From positions 2,748,793-2,812,792 of the forward strand of contig NC_018392.1 of the NCBI RefSeq assembly GCF_000208865.1: a DNA stretch of 64,000 nucleotides, given 5' to 3'. Origin of the DNA: Neospora caninum Liverpool. Lineage: Eukaryota > Apicomplexa > Conoidasida > Eucoccidiorida > Sarcocystidae. Position 1 is the first letter of the stretch. The number at the start of each line of letters is the position of its first letter. The notes below the pieces were generated by a model that saw only the letters and a list, made by a program, of their open reading frames with translations, had not been told where the DNA came from and ran no database searches. Positions 36,905 through 47,837 of the stretch are shown here, in pieces. A program made the translations under genes and the position numbers.

Positions 36905-37681
36905 TATTTTTGGGGTTGTTTGTAAAAAAGTTTATACGCATGTGTGTACTACCTCCGTGATCGCTGAGGCGGTTCTCGCGACGAAGACTCGCGCGTCTTC
37001 GCGGTGGAGGGAATCAAGGTTCGCGTTTTGTGTGTCAGTGATCTGGCGGCTCTGAACAGAGGTCGAGGCAAAGAACGAAAGTTTCGATTCCAATTCGCAT
37101 GCATCTGCGTGACGCTTCTGTCTCAAAGGCAGTCCCCCTCTGAGGGCCTGACAGGTCCAGGCACAGCACACACAGCGAGTCGCTCGGTCTCCTCTCCAGG
37201 GGGGGGAGGGGGGTCAGACCCCGTCGGAGCTTTCAAGAACGAGAGGGAGAGAGACTGTGTCTTTTTGTGCAAACGAAAGGCCCTGTGCCTGTAAGATGCA
37301 TGAGCTGAAAACGGCGGGGCGTTTCGGCCATCTCTGTGGATGTCACGTTGGAAAACACTTCAGCGCATTTAAAACTTCTTCGCCACGTCGAAGCAGGCGA
37401 GATGCCCAGTTTCTGATTTTCCTCATCTCTTTCTCCTTGGACTCCACTCGCTCTCTGCCGATGTGCCTAGCCGCCCCTTGTTGTCTCCTCTCAAATCGCC
37501 TCAAGCGTCAACTTGCATCTTTGCCATGTTGGTCTCGTCTCTTCCGGGAGCTCGCCCTCTCTCCGCGCATGCACCGCGGTAATGCGAGTCTCCTCGCAAA
37601 GACTTCTGGGGCTCTCGCCTCTGAAACAGGACCCCACACGCAGATGGGGAAGACGCAGGAAAAATCTGCTCGCACCGTCCC

Positions 37682-37811
37682 AAGACCTCCAATTATCCAA
37701 TCAGTAGCCTCTGGATTTAACACCACCAGACGAGTACTTAATGGAGGGTACGTTGTCCAACCTAAACCACTACCGAATTCTGAACAGATACTTTGAGTAA
37801 CTAACACAGAA
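37682..37811 (-). pseudogene. Nuclear copy of a mitochondrial cox1 fragment (NUMT)
   Basis: On the minus strand this AT-richer patch translates as SEFGSGLGWTTYPPLST followed by NPEATDWIIGGLG. The EFG-G-GWT-YPPLS pattern is a diagnostic, strongly conserved segment of cytochrome c oxidase subunit I. Only about 35-45 residues remain, with no cox1 sequence recognised on either side and ordinary nuclear sequence around it, so it is a fragment and not a gene. Sarcocystid nuclear genomes are known to carry many short mitochondrial insertions, which fits. The exact ends are estimated from where the amino-acid resemblance fades. Confidence 0.75.
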
Positions 37812-38774
37812 CCTCTGAAATGAAAGAAAGCGACGGGGTGTCCCAATCAATCATCCTGTGCATGTGCGCGACATACACACAGGCATGCATAGACACACAC
37901 GCCTATATATATCATATACATATATGTTTGATGCCTGTGGAAGCCTAGATATAGAAGCAGATATTTCTGTTTGCATGTAGATAGGTGTGCTTGTGCAGAG
38001 AGCGCTATATATGCATGTACGCATATGCAAATGTGCCTACTTGAAACTAAATGTTATGTAGGCCTATGTAGAGAGCAAGAGATGGATGTACAGCTGTGCA
38101 CCGTGAACCAAATAAGCCGGACAGAGTCGGGAACAGCCGAGAAGCGCATCAGCTTGGCGCACAAGCAGAGTGGAAGGACGGCGTGCTGTGTTTTGCGCCG
38201 ACCCCCGCTCTACACAAAAGTGGCGCGCACGCCTTTTTTCTCTCTCGCGAAGCGTCAGTTCCTTCGTCCTCTCTCTCCCCGGAGAGCTGCCGCACACCCT
38301 CCAGAGAAACGCACCTTTGCACGCGTGGCTGGTGGGGAGAGGGAGCCGCCGGAAAAGGCGATGTTGAAACCGCGCCGTTCTTCCGGGCCCTTAAAATCCG
38401 GCGAAGTGCAGTGTCAAAGCAGCAACTCCCAAGGGACGTTTTTCGCGAGTTCGACGATTGCAGGGTGGCTGCGATAAAACTGCAGAGGGCGAGGAAGCAG
38501 AAAAACACGAAAGCAAACAGGCGCGCGTGCAGACCTGAGCCGAAGACGCGCCTGTAAGATTGAAGAACGAAAGGCACACGAGTAACTCGGGAAAGAGAGC
38601 AAGAGCGAGAGAATGAGAAAACAGAGAAGTCGAAAGACAGATGAGAAACGGAAGATGCGTGAAAAGTCGACTCGCGGGGCAGTGAAACGCGCAGCGCGTG
38701 GAAGAAGGCAACTCAGATCGACGAGTGCAAGGAGAGGCAAAGAAGAAGATGAAGAAGCCAGCAAGTCACAGAGG

Positions 38775-41722
38775 TCACGGCAATTCAGAACGCCACAAGC
38801 GAAAGCCCTCGGTTACCTCCTGGAAGTCGGAAAGGCTTCGACGTGCAGAAAAAAAAGAAGGAGAGAAGAACGTTCGCGCTGTGGGGAGAACGAGGGCCCC
38901 TCCTCCGCCTCTCTCATCCAGGAAACGCCGGCCGAGAACGGCAGCACTTTGGCTGTCCAAAAAGTCCCCTGAAATGTCCATGGACAAAACAGGAACGCGA
39001 CCTCGCTCTTCCGCCTCCTATCCTTTATGTACTTCTGTGCATTTATCTGGATCTATATGAGCATTTTACCAAACTGTCTATATCTCAGTATCTCTCGATA
39101 CATGTGTATTTAGGGTTTAAGGTTACTATTTATATGTACGCAGTCCCGAACGTTTGAACCTCAAAGCACACGCATGGCTATGCGGACCTCTCTCATCAAA
39201 ACCACAAATGCATTTATATAGATATATATATATGCTCTTGAATATTTGCGCTTTGGGATGTGGCTTTAAGTCGTAGGTTCACCCCGAGAGATACGCACAA
39301 TCACACCCACCCACGCCAGCACGCGCATGCACGGCTGTCCGCCCCCTTCATCCCGGTCGGCGCTTGCTGCGTCCTCACGCGTCGTCTGTGCCTCTGTCGC
39401 GTTCGCCTCTTTTCTCACCCCTGGAGCTTCTTTCTTTCTGCGCGCGTCGCGCCTCCGCAGTGGTTAGGCTCTCGTCGTACAGAAACACGGCCGGGGGCAG
39501 GGCGGGCGAAGCATCAGTCTGGTTTCCCTTTTTCGCGCGTCTAGAGGGCTCGGCGCGGCCTCTCTGCGTCGCCTTCGGGCCTTGGCTGGACGCCTTTGGA
39601 GCCGCAGAAGGCGGCAGAAAGGACTGCTGCTGGAGCAGCGCGCGTGAGAGAAGCACGGCGAAATCCCGACAAAGCAGAGAGCGAAGCGTCAACGCTGACC
39701 TGCGACCGCAAAAAGGCAGACAAGTAGGCAACTCGCGAAAGCAGAGACATTCAACAGCCGGCGCGGAGTGAAGCTCTCGAGGACACAGAGGAGCTCGGGT
39801 AACGCTGGAAGAACAGTCGAACGTACGCAAAGCACAGTCACTCGCAGCATACCGTAGACTTCTCACAGACGAGGAGGGACGAAAAACATCGGCAAGCAAA
39901 ACGGCGAGAGAATGCGCCAGAGAAAAAGCGAAGACGTGTGTGTGGGAGGTAGCGAGGAAAACAACAGAGCGGACGCAATGAGAGTGAGAGAGAGTTGGGA
40001 ACCACAGGCAGAAGCCAGGGCGAGGCGAGAGGCTAGGAAGATCGTCCAAGATGTCTTTTCGCTCCCTAACTGCAGCCGTTCGTACAAGCGAGGGTACAAA
40101 AGAGGATTTCTGGGGTGTCCAACAAGAACTGCTCGCACGCCGTAAGAAGCTGTCGCAGCGCAAATTCTGGCAACCGCTGCGTCGACGGATCCTTCGTGAG
40201 CAAAGAGCCGAAGAAGCGAGGTCGCATACAGAGAGGTGGAAACCGAAGGGAACGGAAGTGCTTCAGAAGACGAACGAGGGCTGAGGCATGGTAGGAGCTG
40301 TTGAGAAGAAGCAACTTCATCTTTGGCGTTTGCCTCGACCGGTGCACAGTCGCGTATCCCTGATGGGTCTCTCTCTGTCTTGCTGCGGCCTCCGTGTTCT
40401 TCTCCCGGCGCGGCGCTCTCCTCCCGGCTTTCCTCGTCGTCCTCTAAGCCTCTCAGCAGGAAGCCGATAGGCCCCGCTCGCTTCATTTCGTTCCATTTTT
40501 CCTCCTTCTCTCGCTTTTTTTTCCGTGCCATCTCTCTCCTCGCTGCGTCTCTTTCCGCCTCAACAAACACCCAGTGCGGATGCTGCCGCATGGCGTCATG
40601 CTCGCTCTCTCCCTCTCTTTCTCCGTGTTCGTCTCCTGTCCCTTCGCTCCCCTCGGTCTTTCCGCCTTCTGGACAAGCGCCGCTTCTCCGTGCGTCTCTC
40701 CGCAAACTGCAGTTCTCTCCCAGTTCGTCGGCTACGCTACCCGGACAGAAGGGAGAAGAAGACGCGGGAAAGTGCGCAGACGCGAGCAGGGGATCGGTGA
40801 GCGAGAGCAGAGCCATGCCCATCTTGTGTGTCCCGTAATCGACGGCGAGGAGCGACGAGAAGGCGGTGAGTTGCGCATCCGATAACGGGCTCTGCAGCGC
40901 AACAGTCCCTGCATCGAGGACACTCCGGAGACAGCTGAGAGGCGACGGAGCGGAAGCCGACGGGGGAGCGGGAGACGAATAACACTGAGAAAGGGGAGAA
41001 GACGCACGAGACGAAGAAGCGAGAAACGAGACAGAAAAACTGGACGGAGAGGAATCGGATGAGGAATGCAGAGGAGACACACCGAGTGCAGCGGTTGAAA
41101 AAGGACAAAGCCCGGGATGGAACGGCGCCGAAAGACGGGAAGAGGTCGAACGGAGGAAGCGTCGCGTCGGTGTATGGTTTGTCGCGTTTCGCCGCCTCTC
41201 CGGCTGAGTGGATCCGGACCGAGACGGGAAGGATTTCAGAAGAGAAAGGGGGGGCGCAAAACAGGAAGGTAGCAGACAGAAGCGGATGGGAGAGGGAGAA
41301 GCGACGGGAGGACCACGGCACCCCGCGGGGGACAACGACGACCGCACCGAAGGAGAACGGAGAGAGGAAAACCGAGGAGACGAAACGCGAGCGGGAGAAA
41401 ACGACGCACGACGCGGCGCATGCACACAGGGAAGCCGAGCGAAGCCAGACGCGAGACAGCCAGAGACAGGACAGAACGGCGAGAGAGGGAAAGCGCCGAA
41501 GCAGGGACACGCAAGGTGCGGGTGCGTCGAAGTCTGTGAAGTGTGGAAGGTGGTTTGAGTCGAGACAGCGTGAGACGTGAGGACGCGAGACGCTGGGGGG
41601 AACAAGAGAAAGGCAACTGTGAAGGAGAGAGTGAGGAGCAAAGGCAAGCGTGGCTGTCGAGATGGATCCGGAGGCGAACCCAAGAGACGCAGAAGCGCGG
41701 AGAACGCCGGCGCTGAAACCAT
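38775..41722 (-). CDS. YqgF/RuvX-type RNase-H-fold nuclease (putative Holliday-junction resolvase), organelle-type leader
   Basis: Exons in transcript order are 41722-40071, 39699-39419 and 38968-38775. Phases agree and give about 708 residues. The first donor is the less usual CA|GTTAGG. The YqgF fold is recognised from four spaced elements: SLLAVDYGTHKMGMALL (about 290-306, first catalytic Asp), VRAVLVGHPRNPL (about 527-539), VFLYDESLTTAEARRAQ (about 622-638) and FLDSQSAAVLGRRFLDE at the start of the last exon (final acidic motif). Bacterial members are only about 140 residues. The excess is a leader of about 285 residues, plus an acidic and charged insert between the first two motifs. The leader has a hydrophobic core LLLTLSFTVAFLLFPPASRV at about 28-47, then a long Ser/Pro/Arg-rich, acid-poor stretch. 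That is the signal-plus-transit layout of apicoplast proteins, so apicoplast DNA or RNA processing is inferred. Bacterial YqgF is linked to rRNA processing and to junction cleavage. Which applies here is open. Confidence 0.85.
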
Positions 41723-43670
41723 CGTTTCTCCGAGTGCTGTGTCTGAAGGGGGGGAGGTGAAAGAAGGCAGGTGTCCGTTATTCGCGAAACCGGAGATAAG
41801 TCAGGAGACAGAGTCCCGTTTGCTGTCTCTGCAGCATGGCTTCCCCGCGGTTCTGCTCTCCCTCCTTCTTCCACCCTCAACCCTGTTATCTTTTTGTCCT
41901 CTCAGTGTTTCCCGTCATTTTTTCGTCGTCCTCTGTGCACTCCTCGCCGCCTCTCGGTCACTCCCGTTCGACCTGCCTTAACTTCTCATTCTCTTCTGCC
42001 TTCCTGATCCTTTCTGATTCCCTCTTCTCTTTCCTCCAGTGATGTGCGCAACGTTGATTTCTGCCTCTCCCGCTCCCTTCTTCGCCTCTCGCGTTCCTGT
42101 TCTCCCTGCTCATGCCGTTCTCTCTCCCGTTCCCCTCTGCCTCAGTTTGCCTGAAAAGGAAAAAGATCTCGCGCCAACCAAGCGACGCCAAAGATAAAAG
42201 TGAAAACGGAAAGCGAAGGCTCTCCGACGGAAGGCCTTTCAAATCTGTTTTTGCTCGCGAGGCGGCCGTAGCGTCCCGTGCCAGCTCAGCGAGACACGGA
42301 AAACACACCCGGCGACTGCTGTTTCTCCCGCCTGTGAACAGACAGAACCCCGGATGTACGTACACCCTAGACAGAAGAGGCAGAAACTGCGCCCAGCAGG
42401 TTAGTGTTTCTGGGCAGAAAACTCCCGCAAGTCGCGCTCCTGGCTGTCGACGCGGGACCGTGGACCTGCCAAGCCAGAAGAAACGGGGAGCGCAGGAATC
42501 CGAGTGGCGATGAATCCTGTGCATGCATTCTGGCGAGTTGTGTCGCACCAAGAAGTCCCGAACGGCGCGCGAGAAAGGAAAGCAGACAAAGATGCAAAAA
42601 GAGGAAAAGGATCTTTCGTGTTTGTCGGCCAGTGTCTTGACACTGCAACGAAGTTCGCCTACCTTCCGCGCGTGGCGAGGGACAGAACAGGGTCTCACAT
42701 GTGGTTTTCCGAACCGCGAGCTGGCGAGACAGCTTCCAAAAACGACACGGGTAACAAGACAGGGAAAGCGTTTGCTCTTTTCTTCTTCTTTCTTCATCGA
42801 CAGCCAACGTCGCCTTGGTAAGCAAAAGCAGCCGCGAATACGCGCGAAAAGTCGGCGGAACGAGCAGAGACAGGGAGGCATGCGAGCGACGTCGATTTTC
42901 TCGCCATGTTTCTCGCGTCTCCGCGCACTTTTCAGAAGTGGCGGCACACAGCACACAGCACACTTGCGCACGGGAAGAGTGAACCCGACGAGAAAAGTTT
43001 CTGTACAGACCGTTCATCTCTCTAACGTGGAAAGTGCGACAAATTGAATTCTTTCCACAAGTGGACGTGTTTGTGGGTCTCTCTGTCTTCTTGACGGCCA
43101 AGGGCGTCTTTCCTTCCCGGCCGCTTCTTTTCCGGCTGTCGGCGGGGCATGCAACGCCGTCACGGCTCGGCTCTTGCGGATCTCCTCAACGTCGTTTTCT
43201 TTTTCTCGCTTGCGAAAGAGACACGTTTGTAGCGAGGGACTGAGAGACGCTCAGAGGTGAGAGTCTCTGCGGGGAATCCTGGCTCCGGGTTGGCAGAAAT
43301 CCTGAAAAAACCTGGTTGAGCTTGAACGTCGAGTCGCTCGTCTTCGCGGTGTGCTGAGGTGTTTATACACCTGAATCGCGTGACTTGAAACGCGGGATGT
43401 CGCACTTCGTCTCTCTGTCGTAATTTTTTGCCACCTGATGTGACCACCGCGGCTCTCTCCCCTCAATTCACTCTGAGAAACGGAGTTAATCTTGTGTGCG
43501 GTCCACTGTCGTCTCCCTTCTCCCTGCACTGCTTGCATGCTTGCATGTTCCGCCGCATCGCGTGTCTTCTGGTCGTGCATCTTTCCCCGTCTGCTGTGGC
43601 TGGTTCATCCCACTTCGTCTTTCTGCCCTATTCGTTGACCTCTCTTCTGTCTCCCTCGCGCTTCTCCATC
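41723..43670. promoter_or_regulatory. Divergent intergenic region between RuvX-like gene and glycerate kinase
   Basis: These 1.9 kb lie between divergent start codons and must contain both promoters. The plus strand is pyrimidine-rich at 41.85-42.15 kb and again just upstream of the kinase. No recognisable coding motif was found. An in-frame ATG at 43545 could extend the kinase upstream into this region. Confidence 0.55.
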
Positions 43671-46258
43671 ATGGCGCAAGCAAGCCCTGCTCCTCCGCCT
43701 TCGTCCTCTTCTTTCCCCCCCGAGTTGGAGAGCCTGCTGAATGCGCTGGAGCCTGCGCGGCGCGCGGTTGTCACTCAGCGTCTCGAAGACTGGCTGAGCA
43801 GCGCCGAAGAGGGAAAGAAAATCTCTCAGACTCTGACAGAGAGCGGTGCTTCAGACTCCGCAGCAGTTGTGGCGCGTCTCCAGCCTCTCTACCTCGCCGT
43901 TTTCGCGTGGATTTCTCAGCTGCTGGAGAAAAGAGGGAAGGCGAGCGGTCAAGAAGGAAACGAAGCCGGACCGCTCCTCGTTGCTCTCTCTGCGCCACAG
44001 GGGAGCGGCAGCAAGGCTCTTGCGGATGCACTGAAGGTGAGGCGAGTGGTTTCTCGGTTTTTTGATAGGGCCCTCTTTGACGCAGACACCCCAGGCGTGA
44101 GGGTGTTGCCTCTTCCCCTTCCCCTATCCTTGTTTCTTCTCTCCCCTTTTGTTGCTTCCTGATGCATGCAGTTCCTCTTTGCCGCGGAAGGCAGTGAGAC
44201 GCTCGCTATCTCTCTGGACTCCTTCTACGCGCTGGCGGGAAAGCAAGAGAAACTCGCGCAGAAACACTCGGAAAATCCTCTTGTGCAGTATCCAGGGAAC
44301 CCTGGGACGCATGAGCCTCTCTTGGCTGCATGCGTCCTCGAGAGCCTGAAGCGCAACTCTCCAAACGGGTAATCGAGAATCGCAGGAATGCGACTCTGAT
44401 TTGTTCGACGTCTTCTCAGTCTCCTCTCAGCCCTGTCACGCCCTCTCTGTCCTTCACAGGCGAAACACCTCTGCGCCGCGCGCCGCTCAAGTCGCTCTTC
44501 GCTGCATGGGCTGTCTGTAGAAAAGACGAATTCGAGATGCGAACGGAAAATGAAGCATGGCGTTCTGCCGCCTCACGCCTTCTTCGCCCTTTTCCTATCC
44601 GACTTCAGTGCTTCCTGTCCCGTGCGCGTTCCTCCCTCTCCTGTCTCTCCTTCCCGCCTCTAGTCGGCCTTCTGTTCGTCGTTTTTCGTTCTGCTTCTTG
44701 TTCTCTGCCCCTTCTCCTTCTCGATCATGTATTTCGCCTCTCAGACGCCGTCCTCGCCGCGTTTCCCTCGGCGCCATGCCTTCTGCTCTCTCCTGTTTGT
44801 CTCCTTCATTTCGAGCATCTAAAGCCCCTCCGTCCCCTGGAGACGGGCGAATCAGAAGAAAGAGCGTGGGAGGCAGTCAGACAAGAAGAAGAGAACTGCG
44901 AAAGAAAGAACAGGAGCGAAAGAGATGCCATGATTTGTGTCCGTTTTGCAGAGAAGTCCTAATGCCCGTCTACGACAAGTCGCTGAATGGTGGCAAGGGC
45001 GATCGCCTCTGCGTGAAGGACTGGCAGAAGATAAAGACAGGAAATATCAAGTTGATCATCTTCGAAGGGTGGATGCTGGGTGAGACATCTTCTTTGCTCG
45101 TTTTCTCAACGTCCGGTTTTCTCTCTTTTTCACTGCGTCCTCCCCGTCTCCCCGAAGCTTGGAAAGCCCGTGGACACAGTCGTCCTTTCTCAGCTGCTGC
45201 AAGTGTGTCCCCGGCTCTTTGCTTCCCTTGCCGTCTCTGCGATTTCCCTTGCCGTCTCTGTGATTTCCCTCGTTCTTCAATCTCACTTCTGTGTCCGTCT
45301 CTGTCTCGCTGTTTCCCCCGCTGCTGGAGTGGCAAGAGAGCGAAAAGTGGAGGCACCCAGAAAGCGGCTATGTCTCGCAAAGCGAACTCGAACGAAGTGG
45401 TGCAGAACTGTCGTTCTCCTTTGCGTCTCTCTCGCACGTGGAGACTTAGAGACAGGTCCGCAAACGCCTTGCGCACCGCTTTCGAGTCCCTTCTGCTCTC
45501 TTTGCTTTCTGCCTCGCAGGCTTCAAAGCTGCGGCGGAGGCAAACGAGGAGGCTTTCCCCAGCCTTACAAAAGAAGAAGTAGAATGGATGAAACCGATCA
45601 ACAAGTGAGCGCTGGGGCGAGGAAACACACCCGCGGGACGAAGCCTCTCTCGGGGTGTATCGCCGGTCTGTAGGCGAGGCTCTCGACGTCGCGCTGCAAT
45701 TGCAAAAGGAAAGACGCCGCCCGTCGACCGTTCAGATCGCTCGGTAGCCCGGCTTACGCTTCGTGTTCCTTCGCTTCCCGGCGTGCCTCGATAGTTGGAG
45801 CCGATGTCCGTGCACCTGCATGCGGCACACGCATGCGCAGAAAAGAAGAGTCGCACGCAGTTCTTGTACAGAAAGACACTTGGACCTGTTTGGCGGAGGC
45901 GTAGGCGTGCTTGCACTTTCAGCTCGTATCTCGATTTAGGAATGTATATACATTGATATATTTACATATATACATCATATATGCATACGTTTGTGTGCCT
46001 TTCCTGCAGCGCCTGTATGCCCAGCAGTTTTCACATCGATCTGTGTACGTACATCTCCATACGTCACACAAATCTGGGTGCACGTCAGGGTTCGCCCGGA
46101 CGTCTGAAAACGTTCGTGGAAGTGTATCTGCACAGATGTGTGCGGAAGCTGACTAGCACATGAAACGCCCGTGCATGCATTTCTAGGCATCAGTGTACTC
46201 ACCTGGCACAGACGTCAACCAGGCATTACCGAACTATGCTAAATATGTACATATATAC

Positions 46259-46318
<60 letters not shown>

Positions 46319-47837
46319 GCGCATGAATGGTGAGCGTGAAAAGAAAAATACTTCCGTAGCGATATAAACGCATGTACGTATGTGTAGGTAGGTAATATCG
46401 TGCAGATATGCGTGCACGGGAGAGAGACGTGCGCATTTTGTAGCGTTGTGTGACTATTTTCTCGTGTAAGAAAGGGAACGCGTGGTCGCTTGAAGCATTT
46501 TTTTGCATGCAGGTCTTTGAAGGAGTACGAAGCACTTCATGCTCTCGTCGACGCATGGATTGTCTTTCAGGTAAGCGTTGATTCGCGTTTTTCGCTCATG
46601 AGAACTTCTCTTATCTCTCTCGTCCTCTCTTTAAAATCTCCCTCCGTTCATCTGCCTGTCCCTCAGTGCCTTCCGTCTCTCTCTTCCAGGTCTGCTCTCT
46701 TTCTAATCCGTAATTTGTCCTTCCTCTCCACTTGCCTTGCACTTTCGCGCGCATTCGTCTCTGCAAACCTCGTTCCCTCACTGGCTTTTGAGTTCGTCTG
46801 CGCATTCTCTCGCGCTGGCGGCCCGCGCATGCAGTCTCTCTGCGTCTTCCTCCGTGCTTGCATTTGTCTGTTTATCTGTGCGCGGCTGCTCTCGGTGCGT
46901 CTTGCCTTTTTTTCTGCCTGCACCCTCCGGAGAACGCATGTTCACCACGCACTCGCGCGCTCCTTCTCTCCGCAGTTTCTGAGTTTCGCTTTGCGCTGGT
47001 CGCCTGTCTTTCCTTTCCTCTGCGAGCCTCCGCGCTCGAGGGTGCGTCTCAGGGCGTTTTAAAGCGAGATTTGTGGAGCCGAGTCTTCTCCTTTGCGTGT
47101 GACGTTAGGCCGACGCGCTCGATCGTCTGTTCGACTGGCGTTGCGAGGAAGAAAAGTACGGGCTTGTGGCTGCTCTCACCGCGGGAGAAGCTGTGCAGCA
47201 TCGAAGAGGCGAAAAGGGGAAATAGAGAGAAAGGGACGAGAGGGAGGCAGAGCGACGAGAACGAAACGCGTTGCAAACAAGACAGCAACACGCGAGACAG
47301 GCACAGGAGGCGAAGAAGGGGAAGCTTTCATCGCGAAGAAGGCCCGCACAGGGAGAGGCGGGATGCTCCGAGTTTTTTTTGCCTCTGCGTTTCGGCGTCA
47401 GTGGGGTCTCTTTCTTCCATGCAACTCTTTCTGTGCCGATGTGTACTTCCGTCCGTTCTCAGAGCACACAAGCAGGTGTCCGGCGAGGGCAAGACGGCCG
47501 AAGAGGTTCGCGCGTCTGTGGAAAAGTGAGCAGAACGAAACCGCGAGACAAGGGGGGGGTGATCTCTGCATGCTGTGGAGGCGCGTTGTCAGCCGGGAAA
47601 CGCGGCGACCCGGGCGATTGTTTCGCTCCTGGTTCCTGAGTCGGGGATGGGAAACCGTCGGCCGCCCTTCGCCCTTGCTGTTCGTTTCTTTCACGCAGGT
47701 TCCTGCCGACCTACAAAGCCTACTTGCCGCGGATGAGCGCGCGAGGCCCCGACGGCGCGACTGGCGAGACGCCCGTGCTGGAAGTCTTCCTCGATGCAGC
47801 GCGGGATGCCGCGAAGGCAAGCGTGAAGCTTGCTTAA
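43671..47837 (+). CDS. GLYK: D-glycerate 3-kinase (GLYK-type P-loop kinase), 8 exons
   Basis: The family phosphorylates D-glycerate to 3-phosphoglycerate with ATP. Exons are 43671-44036, 44172-44368, 44952-45079, 45520-45604, 46513-46570, 47109-47155, 47463-47525 and 47699-47837. All phases agree and give 360 residues, the usual family size. The recognisable elements run in family order: the P-loop region LLVALSAPQGSGSKALADAL (about 102-121), ISLDSFYAL (135-143), VQYPGNPGTHE (160-170), MPVYDKSLNGGKGDR (about 192-206), LIIFEGWMLGF (about 221-231), LVDAWIVFQ (270-278), LFDWRCEEE and a C-terminal FLPTYKAYLPRM. The P-loop departs from the family GxGK[ST]T order (see findings). An in-frame ATG at 43545 would add 42 residues beginning MFRRIACLLVVHLSPSAVAG, a secretory-type leader. 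I prefer 43671, but both are possible. Confidence 0.9.
46260..46318. repeat. GATA tetranucleotide microsatellite in a glycerate kinase intron
   Basis: About 14 perfect GATA units lie in the intron between the exons ending at 45604 and starting at 46513. Confidence 0.98.

Larger units (their letters stand above)
35821..38774. other. Convergent intergenic region between F-box/WD40 gene and RuvX-like gene
   Basis: These 3 kb should hold the 3' UTRs of both genes. There is a TA microsatellite at 36878-36904 and a recognisable mitochondrial cox1 fragment near 37682-37811. Otherwise I see only low-complexity, TGTATA-rich sequence and short open frames without motifs. Confidence 0.6.

Noticed and set aside
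39109..39122. TTTAGGGTTTA, resembling the plant/apicomplexan telomere repeat
   Set aside because: Only about one and a half units are present, so it is not an interstitial telomere array.
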